This document shows positions 37,313 to 46,315 of a stretch of DNA of 59,538 bases, piece by piece. Made by a program: the position numbers and the translations under genes. The stretch is from Armatimonadota bacterium. Its GTDB lineage: Bacteria; Armatimonadota; Armatimonadia; Armatimonadales; Armatimonadaceae. How positions within the stretch are numbered: the first letter of the stretch is position 1; every line of letters begins with the position of its first letter. The notes beneath the pieces are model-generated. The model was given only the letters and a program-made list of their open reading frames with translations. It was not told the origin of the DNA and searched no databases. The stretch covers positions 403-59,940 of the forward strand of contig JAPLCP010000078.1 of assembly GCA_026392155.1 (NCBI GenBank), read 5' to 3'.

Positions 37313-38800
37313 CTAGCGCAGTGCGGACTGCTCACCGAGACGCTCGGCAAGATCTGGCCCTAGAACGACCACGATATCGGGCTTGGCCTCTTTCAGGGTT
37401 CCCGTCGTATCCACCCCTGTGTCTTTTTGAACCAAACCGCCTCCCAAGAGCCTAGCCACCGCATCGGCACGCGATCTATTGGTAGCTTTCGCAAATAAAA
37501 TCGTGGTGGAAGTCACCTTCGCCATCGGCTCGCTCACGTAGTTGGCATCGAAGTCGCCACGATCTCGTAGTATCTCCGCGGCACGACGGGCCGCTCCCGA
37601 GATATCGGTAGCATTGTGCACGGCAACCGTCGTGACCCGATTGGCCGCACGCTGATCGCCTTTCACAAGCCACTGAACCAGTGCCTCTGTCTTACGCCGA
37701 TCGGGAATGAAGAAGTAGGGCCTTACTTTCTCAAACTCCCCCGAGAGAGTCGCGGAGGCAACTTGATCGGGCTTGGCACTCCGAAAGATCGAGGCAATCG
37801 CCAAAAGCTGGTCGTGGCTAAGGTTGGTATCGAACTGTTTGAACGCGGTATTGACAATCTTGTCCGCTCGATAGAACTGTTTTGTCCCGGAAGCGATCAT
37901 CGCACGGATCATGTTCTGCTGGCGTGCCATGCGGCGCGTGTCGCCATTTTCAAGGCATTTATTGAGCGCGGCGATCTCGGCGGCGGGCTTGAGACGGAAC
38001 GTCGTGCGGCCTGTTGCAATCGGGGAGCCATCTGGGTTGCGCTGATAGATATCCACTTCACGGTAGCGACAGTAGCCAATGGCATCATTGGCATTGGCAA
38101 TATGAATCGCTCCTTTGGGAAGCTTGACATGCAGGCCCGCTTTGTTGTCGTGGTACTCAAACGCATCAATGGTCTCAACATTGACACCACCTAGCTCTTC
38201 CACCAGATTACCGACAGCATCCGGCTTAATGGCAAGATAGTAGTCAGGTTGTACCCCTGTGATTTCTTCAACCGCATTGCAGAGAAGCTTTGGTCCCGCG
38301 ATTCTGGGGTAGGTATCTTCCCGGATGGTTGCATTGATCTTGCCCGTCTTACCTGCCACACGAATGCGCGTATCGCGAGGAATCGAGAGTGCCGTTGCAC
38401 GCTGATTTTTAAAGTTCAGCGTCAGGAGCATGATAGAGTCCGCGCGGCTTGACTTCCCGGTGTAGCGCTGGTAGTTCTTGTCGTACTCGTAGTCTTTACC
38501 GATTAAGAGGACGGTGATCTGATCTTGCTGGTTTTTAGGGAAAAACTTTTTTGGGTTGGAAATAATCCCAATTGTATTGGTGCCCGCGATCCCAATGATG
38601 CTCTTTCCCGCCAAAATAGCCGCCACAATCAACCCGCTGAGAACCACAAAACCAAAAAGTTTCCGTAAGGGATTCACGCGTTTCTTGCGGCGACGGGGAC
38701 GGCGACCCGCAGGCTGAGAAGGCACCGACGTCGGTGCACTAGTACGGCGGGCGGGAGGAGGGGGAGATGATCGTCCATTCACAGGTCGTTTTCCAGTCAC
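37313..38800 (-). CDS. LytR-CpsA-Psr family protein with C-terminal LytR_C domain
   Basis: A 495-residue membrane-anchored phosphotransferase that attaches polyprenyl-linked glycopolymers to peptidoglycan. A basic, proline-rich cytoplasmic tail (residues 1-45) precedes one membrane segment (about 48-68). The LCP domain follows, with LLIGKDYEYD, SRADSIMLLTL, LSIPRDTRI (conserved Arg-Asp), YYLAIKPDAVGNLVEELGGV and YCRYREVD. A LytR_C domain (about 395-485) starts VAVHNATDISGAA. The start is GTG at 38798-38800, with TATAAT 8 nt upstream and no ribosome site. Lying 2 kb from the exopolysaccharide operon, it may anchor that polymer. Confidence 0.92.
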   Translation of the reverse strand: MTGKRPVNGRSSPPPPARRTSAPTSVPSQPAGRRPRRRKKRVNPLRKLFGFVVLSGLIVAAILAGKSIIGIAGTNTIGIISNPKKFFPKNQQDQITVLLIGKDYEYDKNYQRYTGKSSRADSIMLLTLNFKNQRATALSIPRDTRIRVAGKTGKINATIREDTYPRIAGPKLLCNAVEEITGVQPDYYLAIKPDAVGNLVEELGGVNVETIDAFEYHDNKAGLHVKLPKGAIHIANANDAIGYCRYREVDIYQRNPDGSPIATGRTTFRLKPAAEIAALNKCLENGDTRRMARQQNMIRAMIASGTKQFYRADKIVNTAFKQFDTNLSHDQLLAIASIFRSAKPDQVASATLSGEFEKVRPYFFIPDRRKTEALVQWLVKGDQRAANRVTTVAVHNATDISGAARRAAEILRDRGDFDANYVSEPMAKVTSTTILFAKATNRSRADAVARLLGGGLVQKDTGVDTTGTLKEAKPDIVVVLGPDLAERLGEQSALR

Positions 38801-38808
38801 TAAACAGA

Positions 38809-38814
38809 ATTATA
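38809..38814 (-). promoter_or_regulatory. -10 box (TATAAT) for the LCP gene, probably leaderless
   Basis: A consensus TATAAT on the minus strand ends 8 nt before the GTG; no Shine-Dalgarno sequence follows it. Confidence 0.6.
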
Positions 38815-38847
38815 TCCTAAATTGGTTCCCAAGTTTAGGGCATGAGG

Positions 38848-38853
38848 TAAACT
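38848..38853 (+). promoter_or_regulatory. -10 box (TAAACT) for hisC, probably leaderless
   Basis: TAAACT ends 7 nt before the GTG start of hisC. The gap CTTTCTC contains no ribosome site. It is divergent from the LCP promoter. Confidence 0.55.
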
Positions 38854-38860
38854 CTTTCTC

Positions 38861-39967
38861 GTGATCTCTGAACGCCTCTTGGTCTCTGACCGAATTTCTC
38901 GTCTTATCCCCTACCAGCCCGGCAAGCCCATTGACGAAGTCAAGCGTGAGCTAGGCATCATGGGAGAGGTGATTAAGCTCGCCTCCAACGAAAACCCTCT
39001 TGGGCCCTCTCCGAAGGGAATCGCCGCGCTGCAAGCCATTCTGCCGACACTGGCTCTCTATCCAGATGGTGCCTGTCATGCACTCCGACAAGCCGTCTCT
39101 GAGAAGCTAGCCGTCTCTCCAGATTCTCTGATCTTTGGCAATGGCAGTGATGAGGTCATCCACATGCTGGGCCTCTCGCTTCTCGAAGAGGGCGATGAGA
39201 TCGTGGTGGGCGATCCGACCTTTGTTCTCTACGAAGCCGCCGCGACTCTGGCGGGAGCCAAAACCGTAAAAGTGCCTCTGACTCCTCTTGAGATGAAGCA
39301 CGACGTTGCGGCGATGGCCGCTGCCATCACTCCCAAGACGCGCTTGGTCTTTGTTGCCAATCCCCACAACCCCACAGGCTCCGTGATCTCCCGAGCCGAT
39401 GTCGAGACACTGCTCGCCGCCTTGCCTCCTCGTGCGTTTCTCGTTTTGGATGAGGCCTATATCGAGTATGTGGAAGACGATCCCGAGTTCCCAAGATCTA
39501 CGGAGTGGATCAAAGCGGGTGCACCGGTGATCGGTCTGCGGACGTTCTCCAAGCTCTACGGCCTTGCGGGTTTCCGCGTGGGCTACGGCGTGGCCGCTCC
39601 CGAGGTGATTTGCCTGCTCAACCAGCCCCGCTCGCCGTTTAATGTCAATCTCGCGGGGCAAGTCGCCGCCGCTGCCGCGCTCTATGACGACGACTTTATC
39701 GCGCAGAGCCGCAAGAACAACGATGATGGCATCGCGCAGCTTATCGCGGGGTTTGAGAAACTGGGCCTGAGCTGGGTGCCCACACGCGCCAACTTTATCG
39801 TGGTGAATACCGGCAAGCCCGCCAAAGCGATGTTCGATGCGCTCCTGAAGCGGGGAATTATCGTCCGGGCCTTTCCCAAAGACCTGCCGACCCACCTGCG
39901 CGTCACCATTGGCACCCCCGAGCAAAACGCGCGATTTTTGGAGGCACTTGAAGCGTGCCTGACCTAG
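38861..39967 (+). CDS. hisC: Histidinol-phosphate aminotransferase (or related aromatic aminotransferase)
   Basis: A 368-residue class I/II PLP aminotransferase that converts imidazole-acetol phosphate to histidinol phosphate. Seen: [13 protein letters not shown] at the N-terminus (HisC hallmark), [17 protein letters not shown] and the Schiff-base Lys231 in [17 protein letters not shown]. HisC-like enzymes also act on phenylpyruvate and prephenate. The overlap with a DAHP synthase gene downstream (13 nt) makes an aromatic amino acid role plausible. The start is GTG at 38861, supported by the TAAACT box 7 nt upstream. Confidence 0.92.
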   Translation: MISERLLVSDRISRLIPYQPGKPIDEVKRELGIMGEVIKLASNENPLGPSPKGIAALQAILPTLALYPDGACHALRQAVSEKLAVSPDSLIFGNGSDEVIHMLGLSLLEEGDEIVVGDPTFVLYEAAATLAGAKTVKVPLTPLEMKHDVAAMAAAITPKTRLVFVANPHNPTGSVISRADVETLLAALPPRAFLVLDEAYIEYVEDDPEFPRSTEWIKAGAPVIGLRTFSKLYGLAGFRVGYGVAAPEVICLLNQPRSPFNVNLAGQVAAAAALYDDDFIAQSRKNNDDGIAQLIAGFEKLGLSWVPTRANFIVVNTGKPAKAMFDALLKRGIIVRAFPKDLPTHLRVTIGTPEQNARFLEALEACLT

Positions 39968-40791
39968 AGCGCCCCTACCGGCTGGCCGCGCGGGATGGTC
40001 AGGCCGAGCCAACCGTGGTCACGATTGGGCAGCTACGTATTGGGGAAGGTTGCCCCGTTGTGGTGATGGCGGGACCGTGTACCGTCGAGAGTCGAGACCA
40101 GACCCTCACCACGGCTCAGTGGATCAAAGCCCAAGGCGCGACCGTACTTCGTGGGGGAGCCTACAAACCCAGCACGTCACCGTATGGCTTTCAGGGCTTG
40201 GGAGCCGAAGGCTTGGAGATTCTCGCGGAGGCAAGAGCCGTGACAGGTCTGCCGATTATTACCGAAGTGATGGATCCGCGCAGTGTCGAGCTGGTCTGCC
40301 GCTACGCCGATATCTTGCAGATTGGGACACGTAGCATGCAAAACTACGATCTCCTGCGCGAGGTAGGAAAAACAAAGACGCCGGTCTGCCTCAAGCGCGG
40401 AATGTCCGCGACGCTCACCGAGTGGCTCCAAGCGGCGGAGTATATTCTTCTGGGCGGCAACCCCAACGTGATCTTATGCGAGCGCGGCATTCGGACGTTT
40501 GAAACCTACACGCGCAACACGCTCGACCTGGCCGCCGTCCCGGCGCTGAGAGAGCTTACCCATCTCCCAATTATCGTGGATCCCTCGCAGGGCACAGGCC
40601 GCGCCTCACTGGTGGCCGCGCTTAGCAAAGGCGCAGTCGCCGTTGGTGCCGATGGGCTCTTGATCGAAGTGCATCCCGACCCCAAGAACGCGCTCAAAGA
40701 TGCGCTCCAGCAAGTAACACCTGAGGAGTTCGCCGCGCTAATGCACGGCCTTCGCCCCATCGCCGATGCCATCAATCGAGGAGTCGCATGA
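39955..40791 (+). CDS. aroF: 3-deoxy-7-phosphoheptulonate (DAHP) synthase, type I beta
   Basis: First step of the shikimate pathway: phosphoenolpyruvate plus erythrose-4-phosphate to DAHP. The 278-residue TIM-barrel protein shows [63 protein letters not shown] and IVDPSQGTG, all hallmarks of the KDO8P-synthase-like type I beta enzymes. It lacks the N-terminal ferredoxin-like or C-terminal chorismate mutase regulatory domain found in some relatives, so it may be unregulated or need a partner. GTG 39955 lies within the end of hisC; the two are translationally coupled. Confidence 0.94.
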   Translation: MPDLERPYRLAARDGQAEPTVVTIGQLRIGEGCPVVVMAGPCTVESRDQTLTTAQWIKAQGATVLRGGAYKPSTSPYGFQGLGAEGLEILAEARAVTGLPIITEVMDPRSVELVCRYADILQIGTRSMQNYDLLREVGKTKTPVCLKRGMSATLTEWLQAAEYILLGGNPNVILCERGIRTFETYTRNTLDLAAVPALRELTHLPIIVDPSQGTGRASLVAALSKGAVAVGADGLLIEVHPDPKNALKDALQQVTPEEFAALMHGLRPIADAINRGVA

Positions 40792-41132
40792 AACGCTTTA
40801 TCGGACTTCTGGTCGCTCTTGTGATTTGCGCCGTGATCACGCTCCTGAGCCTGACCATGGCGACCTCCGCTGCTACTATTGGAGTGGAGGGTAGCTACGA
40901 CATGGCGCCTGCCCAGACCCAGCAGTTTCTCGGAGCCGCCGCGCAAAAGCTAGGCGGGAAGCCGAGCGAGCCAGGCAGCTACACGATCCCCGTGCTTCCT
41001 TGGTCAACCGTCACCGTAAAGGCCACGGTGACGCCGCAAGCCGAGGGTAGCCGGGTGACATTCTACGGCCACGCCACCAAGCTCAAAGAGCTTAAACAGC
41101 TCCTCGACCAGCAGCTCCCTCCGCTAAAATAG
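40788..41132 (+). CDS. Small membrane-anchored or secreted hypothetical protein
   Basis: A 114-residue protein with an N-terminal hydrophobic segment (residues 4-30) acting as signal peptide or anchor, then a compact domain of alternating strands ([31 protein letters not shown]) and a C-terminal helix. I do not recognise the family. The ATG overlaps the DAHP synthase stop by 4 nt (ATGA), making it the third gene of the hisC operon. Its 3' end overlaps the convergent MerR-like gene by 41 nt. Confidence 0.7.
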   Translation: MKRFIGLLVALVICAVITLLSLTMATSAATIGVEGSYDMAPAQTQQFLGAAAQKLGGKPSEPGSYTIPVLPWSTVTVKATVTPQAEGSRVTFYGHATKLKELKQLLDQQLPPLK

Positions 41133-41508
41133 TACTCTCAAACGCCTCTGGCTTTCGCGCCTGACTGGTCTGTCGGCGTAGCTCCCCTACTTCTGCTCTG
41201 AGTGTGGCAAGCTCGCTGGCCTGCGTTCGTAGGAGCGCTAACACTTCCTCAAGCTGACTCTCCGTCGTCCGACGGAGAGTTTTTTCTTTGGCCGTCCCAC
41301 GCCTTGCCAGCTCTTGGCGAATCTGCTCGCTGGGCATCCCAGACTTCTTCCACGCAACCAACTTAATGAGTTGCTCCTGAGTGCTTTCTGGGTAGCGGCG
41401 CCGTTTCCCCTGGCCCTCGGCGGGCAAAAACGCCTCAAACTCGTCCCGCCACACTCGAAGCGTGCTCTCAGGAAGCTCGCATTGTCTTGCGATTTCGCGC
41501 ATTGTCAT
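41092..41508 (-). CDS. MerR-type helix-turn-helix protein with C-terminal coiled coil
   Basis: A 138-residue protein. An N-terminal winged-helix motif of MerR/RacA type (MREIARQCELPESTLRVWRD; then RRRYPESTQEQL) is followed by GMPSEQIRQEL and a coiled coil (about residues 80-118: LEEVLALLRTQASELATLRA). A C-terminal ligand domain is absent, so it resembles small chromosome-binding or phage-type MerR proteins. The recurring helix could also suit a transposase-like DNA binder, but no catalytic part exists. TATAAT lies 6 nt before the ATG. It overlaps the preceding convergent gene by 41 nt. Confidence 0.78.
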   Translation of the reverse strand: MTMREIARQCELPESTLRVWRDEFEAFLPAEGQGKRRRYPESTQEQLIKLVAWKKSGMPSEQIRQELARRGTAKEKTLRRTTESQLEEVLALLRTQASELATLRAEVGELRRQTSQARKPEAFESTILAEGAAGRGAV

Positions 41509-41514
41509 GATGTG

Positions 41515-41520
41515 ATTATA
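41515..41520 (-). promoter_or_regulatory. -10 box (TATAAT) for the MerR-like gene, probably leaderless
   Basis: A consensus TATAAT on the minus strand ends exactly 6 nt before the ATG at 41508; the gap CACATC has no ribosome site. Confidence 0.65.
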
Positions 41521-41605
41521 CAGTTATTTTGCGATAATGCGCAACAATACCATAAACCCATTTTGTGTCCTTAAATTAATATTTACGGACACAAGACAAC
41601 TACGC

Positions 41606-41611
41606 TAAAAT
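41606..41611 (+). promoter_or_regulatory. -10 box (TAAAAT) for lhgO
   Basis: TAAAAT ends 9 nt before the ATG at 41621. The gap starts with AGG, so a minimal ribosome site cannot be excluded. Confidence 0.45.
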
Positions 41612-41620
41612 AGGTAACGA

Positions 41621-42805
41621 ATGGTTTACGACTTTGCAATTGTGGGCGGTGGGATTGTCGGACTGGCGACCCTGCACGAGCTCACCCAAAAACTCCCCCA
41701 AGCACAGCTGCTGCTGATCGAAAAAGAGGAGCGCTGGGCCGCGCACCAGACAGGGCACAACAGCGGGGTGATTCACTCCGGAATCTACTACAAGCCAGGG
41801 AGCGCCAAAGCCCGCCTCGCCGTTGCGGGGGCACGGAGCATGACCACGTTCTGCCAGACGCATGGCATTGCCCATGACATCTGCGGGAAAGTGATTGTCG
41901 CCACCGATCCCAGCGAGCTTTCCCGATTGGACTCCCTGGCAGAACGAGCAAAGGTCAATGGGATTGTCGCGCATCGCCTCATGCCCGAGCAGCTTCAGGA
42001 GCACGAGCCCCATGTCCGAGGAGTCGCTGGGATTTTTGTTCCTAGCACGGGCATCATTGACTACATAGAAGTAGCACAGAAACTCGCTCAGCTCAGCAAT
42101 GAGCACGGGGCACAGTTATGCCTGAATACAAAGCTCCTGGGAGTAATCCACAAGCCCGATAGTGTGACCCTGCAAACCACGCAAGGAGACTTTACGACGC
42201 GCTTTCTCATCAACTGCGGTGGGCTCTACAGCGACCGGATCGCAGCTCTCTCCGGAGCCACTTCCCACGCCAAGATCGTTCCCTTTCGCGGCGAGTACTT
42301 TGAGCTGATCCCCGAGAAACGCTCGCTCGTCAAGGGCCTCATCTACCCGGTGCCCAACCCAAGCTTTCCGTTTCTGGGTGTACACTTCACCCGCATGACC
42401 GATGGCAGTGTCCATGCAGGGCCCAATGCCGTCTTGGCACTAGCACGCGAAGGCTACCGAAAGTCTGATCTGAACCTCGGAGAGCTGCGCGAAATGCTTA
42501 CCTACCCCGCTCTCTGGAAGCTTGCAGTAAAGCACGGAGGGGAAGGGGCGAAAGAAATTCTGCGCTCACTGAGCAAGACACTCTTTGTCCGCTCGATGCA
42601 AGCCCTAATACCAGAGATTCAGGCAGAGGATGTCACTCCCGCGGGCGCGGGAGTTCGTGCGCAGGCACTAAAAAACACCGGTGAGCTGGTAGACGACTTC
42701 TTATTGGTGCGGGGGGAGAGGCAGCTTCATGTCTGCAACGCCCCCTCTCCCGCCGCCACCGCGTCCTTGGAAATCGCCAAAGAGATTGTTCAGAATCTTG
42801 GCTAG
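41621..42805 (+). CDS. lhgO: L-2-hydroxyglutarate oxidase/dehydrogenase-like FAD enzyme
   Basis: Oxidises L-2-hydroxyglutarate to 2-oxoglutarate. The 394-residue DAO-superfamily flavoprotein has the N-terminal dinucleotide motif DFAIVGGGIVGLATLHEL, the substrate/FAD loop AAHQTGHNSGVIHSGIYY characteristic of LhgO, INCGGLYSDRIA, FRGEYFEL, and GPNAVLALAREGY near the active site. The C-terminus has VCNAPSPAATASLEIA. The length is the same as Escherichia coli LhgO (about 400-420). It stands alone, convergent with the alanine-rich lipoprotein gene (2-nt gap). Confidence 0.93.
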   Translation: MVYDFAIVGGGIVGLATLHELTQKLPQAQLLLIEKEERWAAHQTGHNSGVIHSGIYYKPGSAKARLAVAGARSMTTFCQTHGIAHDICGKVIVATDPSELSRLDSLAERAKVNGIVAHRLMPEQLQEHEPHVRGVAGIFVPSTGIIDYIEVAQKLAQLSNEHGAQLCLNTKLLGVIHKPDSVTLQTTQGDFTTRFLINCGGLYSDRIAALSGATSHAKIVPFRGEYFELIPEKRSLVKGLIYPVPNPSFPFLGVHFTRMTDGSVHAGPNAVLALAREGYRKSDLNLGELREMLTYPALWKLAVKHGGEGAKEILRSLSKTLFVRSMQALIPEIQAEDVTPAGAGVRAQALKNTGELVDDFLLVRGERQLHVCNAPSPAATASLEIAKEIVQNLG

Positions 42806-42807
42806 GA

Positions 42808-43365
42808 CTACTTACCGCCGAGGAGTCCCTTGGCGGCATCGCCTGCGCCTTTGAGCGCATCACCCGCACCTTTGACGGCGCTTCCGGCTCTCTCCATGCC
42901 CCCCTTGACGGCCTCCGCACCGGCTTTTGCCTTCTCGGCTCCCGCCTTGGCAGCATCTGCGGCTCCCTTGGCCTTCTCCCCTAGCTCACCGGGGAGCTTG
43001 GATGCTGCTTCGCCCGCTTTATCGGCAAGCGCACTGGCTTTTTCGGCTCCGGCTTTGGCTTTCTCCGCACCCTCTTTTACCGTCTCCGTAATGCCCTTGT
43101 CTCCCTCCATCTTGGGAGCCTCAGGTTTGGGTGTTGCGGCCTTTTTATCGGAGGGCTCAGCCGTAGGCTTGGGGGCGTCTGCAGCAGGCTGTTCGGGTTT
43201 GCTTGCGGGAACCTCGGCTTTAGGTGTGGTTTCCTGTGGCTTTGCGGCATCCGCAGAAACCGGAGCGGGAGCGGACTCTTCCGCCGGTTTGTTGTCGCAG
43301 CCCACGGCCAGTGCGCCGAGAACCATCATGCCCGCAAGCAGGGCGAGCCATCGTCGTGTTTCCAA
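42808..43365 (-). CDS. Alanine/lysine-rich repetitive lipoprotein
   Basis: A 185-residue predicted lipoprotein. TTG at 43363-43365 is the start, with AAGGAGAG immediately upstream. The signal peptide ends in the lipobox LAVGC. Then comes a Pro/Ala/Lys-rich spacer (residues about 25-90) and a C-terminal region of imperfect Ala-Lys-Gly helical repeats (EKAKAGAEKASALADKAGEA; AADAAKAGAEKAKAGAEAVK), ending KGLLGGK. The periodicity resembles LEA- or apolipoprotein-like amphipathic helices. A wall- or membrane-binding spacer or desiccation role is possible but unproven. Composition bias makes homology searches unreliable. Confidence 0.75.
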   Translation of the reverse strand: METRRWLALLAGMMVLGALAVGCDNKPAEESAPAPVSADAAKPQETTPKAEVPASKPEQPAADAPKPTAEPSDKKAATPKPEAPKMEGDKGITETVKEGAEKAKAGAEKASALADKAGEAASKLPGELGEKAKGAADAAKAGAEKAKAGAEAVKGGMERAGSAVKGAGDALKGAGDAAKGLLGGK

Positions 43366-43469
43366 TTTTCTCTCCTTGAGTCGAAATCAGACTATTTTAC
43401 CGATCGTGCATTGACGATCGTGCCAGAATAGGGGATAATTTTTTTAGGATTTTTCAAGGGAGACTTTTC

Positions 43470-45722
43470 ATGACCCAAAATCGGACTCGCGGTGGGATCT
43501 TACTGGCACTGACCGTGCTGGCGACAGGACTTGCCGTTATCGGCCCGCGGGCACGCGCAAACACCAAAGCGGCTACTCCGCAGTTTCTGCGCGATGTCGC
43601 GCCTATCTTAGATAAAAAGGGCTGCTCGGTTGCGGCCTGCCACGGAAAGTTTGGGGGACGCGGGGGGCTCCAGCTCTCCCTCCTCACGCTCACGCCTTCC
43701 GATGACTTTGAGCCAATCGTGCGCGGCGGTCGTGGTCGGCGCGTGAACCTGTTGGAGCCAGAGAAAAGCCTGCTTCTGATGAAGGCTACCAACAAGACTG
43801 CTCACACAGGCGGTGAGCGCTTCTCCGAAAAATCTCCCGAGTACAAGACCATCCGGGACTGGATCGCCGCCGGAGCGCCGTTTGATGAGGCCGTGGATGC
43901 GACTCTGAGCAAGCTGACGGTGACGCCCGCGCAGATCACGCTTAGCAAAGTCGGGCAGCGGGTGCCGCTCAAAGTCGTGGCGAGCTTCTCCGATGGCACC
44001 AGCCGCGATGTGACTGCACAAGCCAACTACGAGACAAGTGATCCCGCCGTGGTAACCGTGGACGAAAAAGGCACCATGACTGGCAAGCGCTGGGGCGGAG
44101 CCGCCGTTGTCGTGCGCTATCTCGGAACCGTCCACGCCGCCTCTCTGACGTTGCCACGCGAAGACAAAGCCCCCTACCCGAAGCTCGCGCCAGGAAATCT
44201 GATAGATGAGCTGGTCTATGCGAACTTAAAGCGCCTCAATGTCCAGCCGTCGCGCCTCACCAACGACTCCGAGTTCCTACGCCGTGTCTCGCTCGATGTC
44301 CGTGGAATCCTTCCCTCCGCCGACGAGTTCACCGCCTTTATCGCCGACAAGGCTCCCGATAAGCGCACCAAGATCATTGATGCGTATTTAGACTCCCCCG
44401 AGTTTGTGGACATGCGCGTTCTGCGGCTTGGCGATATGCTGCGCGTGCACCCGCGAAATCTCGGCAACAATATCAGCGGAGAGCGAAGCGCGGCACTCTT
44501 CACCGAGTGGCTCAAGGACTCTGTCGCGCAAAACACCCCCTACGACCAGTTTGTCAAGCAGCTTCTGATGGCGCGTGGCTCCAGCTATACCAACGGCCCG
44601 ACCAACTTCTATAAGATTGACCGCAACCCCGATGAGCGTATGGAGACCACAGCCCAGGCATTTCTCGGCCAGCGGATGGCCTGTGCACGCTGCCATAAAC
44701 ATCCCTTTGATAAGTGGACCACCGACGACTACTGGAACTTCGCCGCGTTTATGGGGCGTGTCGGGACACGCAACGGCAACCTCGATGGTGAGTCGGAGAT
44801 CTACTACAATCCCAACGGTCGTGTCAATAACCAGAGCGTCACCGGCAAGAACCGGGGAAAAGATGCCCCTCCAACCCTCCTAGGAACGGGCGCCGCTTTA
44901 GACACCAGCAGTATGCGCTCCAGCCGTAGCAACACGAATAATGGCCCGGACCTAGTAGGCGTTCTGGCAGACTGGGTCACGAGCAATGACAATCCCTACT
45001 TTGCCAAAGCAACCGTGAATCGTGTCTGGAGCCACTATCTGGGCCGTGGTGTCGTGCACCCTGTAGACGACATGCGGGCCACGACTCCTTCCTCCGTTCC
45101 TGGCCTGCTGGAGGCCCTCGCCAAAGACTTCACCGACCATAAGTACGACCTGAAGCACACGATCCGTACGATCCTGAGCTCCAAGACCTACCAAACCTCC
45201 AGCGAGGTGAATGCCACCAACGCGCTCGACAACCAGTTCTTCAGCCACTTCTACCCGCGCCCCATGCTCGGCCAGGTGCTTCTGGACAACCTGAACTTGG
45301 CAACAGGCAGCACGGAGCGCTTCGGCGACTTCCCCACCGATACGCGTGCCACACAGCTCTCCCTGCCCAGCGGCTCGTTCTTCATGGACTGCTTTGGCCG
45401 CTCCCAGCGCGAGTTCCTCGCCGAGCTTGAGCCCAAGAACGAGCCGACCTTGGTGCAGGTGCTCCATGTCTTAAACTCGCCCTACGTGGACCAGAAAGTT
45501 CGCGCTGGCAACGGAACCGTGGCCACACTCCTCCGTGATAAAACGCTCGCCAACGACGCGCTGATCAAGCAGCTCTACCTACGCACCCTCAGCCGTCTCC
45601 CCGATGCCAAAGAGCTCGCCGCCGCCCTTGCCCACCTCACCACCAGCCCCAAGCGCGACGAAGCCGTGCAAGATCTCATGTGGGCCCTGATCTCCTCTCG
45701 AGAGTTCTACTTCGTGAGCTAA
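43470..45722 (+). CDS. DUF1549/DUF1553 secreted protein with haem-like CxxCH motif and an Ig-like domain
   Basis: A 750-residue exported protein of the family abundant in Planctomycetes and Armatimonadota. After a signal peptide (about residues 1-32) there is a PSCyt1-like start (CSVAACHGKFGG, a CxxxCH form). A bacterial Ig-like (Big_2) domain follows (about 150-230; PAQITLSKVGQRVPLKVVAS), then DUF1549 (DELVYANLKRLNV, RRVSLDVRGILPS) with a canonical CARCHKHPFDKW, and DUF1553 (NPYFAKATVNRVWSHYLGRG, LSSKTYQTSS). The usual partner DUF1501 gene is not adjacent. Ribosome site AGGGAG lies 8-9 nt before the ATG. The biochemical role is unknown; a periplasmic electron-transfer or polysaccharide-related role is often guessed. 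Confidence 0.88.
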   Translation: MTQNRTRGGILLALTVLATGLAVIGPRARANTKAATPQFLRDVAPILDKKGCSVAACHGKFGGRGGLQLSLLTLTPSDDFEPIVRGGRGRRVNLLEPEKSLLLMKATNKTAHTGGERFSEKSPEYKTIRDWIAAGAPFDEAVDATLSKLTVTPAQITLSKVGQRVPLKVVASFSDGTSRDVTAQANYETSDPAVVTVDEKGTMTGKRWGGAAVVVRYLGTVHAASLTLPREDKAPYPKLAPGNLIDELVYANLKRLNVQPSRLTNDSEFLRRVSLDVRGILPSADEFTAFIADKAPDKRTKIIDAYLDSPEFVDMRVLRLGDMLRVHPRNLGNNISGERSAALFTEWLKDSVAQNTPYDQFVKQLLMARGSSYTNGPTNFYKIDRNPDERMETTAQAFLGQRMACARCHKHPFDKWTTDDYWNFAAFMGRVGTRNGNLDGESEIYYNPNGRVNNQSVTGKNRGKDAPPTLLGTGAALDTSSMRSSRSNTNNGPDLVGVLADWVTSNDNPYFAKATVNRVWSHYLGRGVVHPVDDMRATTPSSVPGLLEALAKDFTDHKYDLKHTIRTILSSKTYQTSSEVNATNALDNQFFSHFYPRPMLGQVLLDNLNLATGSTERFGDFPTDTRATQLSLPSGSFFMDCFGRSQREFLAELEPKNEPTLVQVLHVLNSPYVDQKVRAGNGTVATLLRDKTLANDALIKQLYLRTLSRLPDAKELAAALAHLTTSPKRDEAVQDLMWALISSREFYFVS

Positions 45723-45728
45723 ATATCT

Positions 45729-46312
45729 ATGTCAGCGACAACTTTCTCACTGGATAGGATGGTCAGCGCTGTGGAAAAAGTAAAGGCGCGACTCTTGCGT
45801 GCCGCAGAGGCACTCGATAATGCCGGTCTCGCCTACGCCGTTGTCGGGGGGAACGCCGTCGCCTCCTGGGTCTCTTCCGTAGACGAAGCCGCGGTTCGCA
45901 AAATACGCAAGATGTGAACATGCTACTTCGGCGCGGCGATCTGGAAAAGGCCAAAGTGGCGCTGGAGGCAGTTGGTTTTATCTTTCGACACGTCCGCGGC
46001 ATTGATATGTTCCTCGATGGCCCCGATGCCAAAGCCCGCGACGCGGTGCACATTGTCTTTGCCAATGAGCGAGTCGTTGACACGGATATCCTGCCACACC
46101 CCGACGTATCCGAATCTGTCCGAGCCGACCGATTTCAGGTGCTCTCGCTCGAAGCATTGGTGCAGATCAAGCTCACGGCCTACCGCGACAAAGACCGGGT
46201 GCATTTGCGTGACTTGATTGAAGTGGGACTGATTGACGAAACTTGGCCGACAAAGTACCCACCGGAGCTTGCCGCGCGCCTGCAACTGCTCTTAGACGAT
46301 CCCCATGGATAA
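45729..46312 (+). pseudogene. Nucleotidyltransferase-family protein, frameshifted
   Basis: Two frames together give one protein. The first (45729-45917) ends SVDEAAVRKIRKM after the motif YAVVGGNAVASWV; the second continues NTQDVNMLLRRGDLEKAKVA...LSLEALVQIKLTAYRDKDRVHLRDLIEVGL to 46312. The break is at an A-run, 45900-45903; one extra A, or two fewer, would restore VR(K)NTQDVNMLLRR. It resembles AbiEii/MNT-like nucleotidyltransferases (GG motif, then DxD; here DVN). The break separates the GG motif from the Asp motif, so neither piece is a complete active site. It could be a true mutation, a sequencing error or recoding. The macro-domain gene follows 3 nt later. Confidence 0.75.
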
Positions 46313-46315
46313 ACA

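Noticed and set aside
42808-43365. CRISPR-like or tandem DNA repeat in the Ala/Lys-rich gene
   Set aside because: The repetition is at protein level with irregular units and no spacers of fixed length. No CRISPR array was found in the window.
45900-45903. Programmed frameshift in the nucleotidyltransferase
   Set aside because: The site lacks a classical slippery heptamer and a nearby pseudoknot that I can see. Mutation or sequencing error is simpler, so it is kept as a pseudogene call only.
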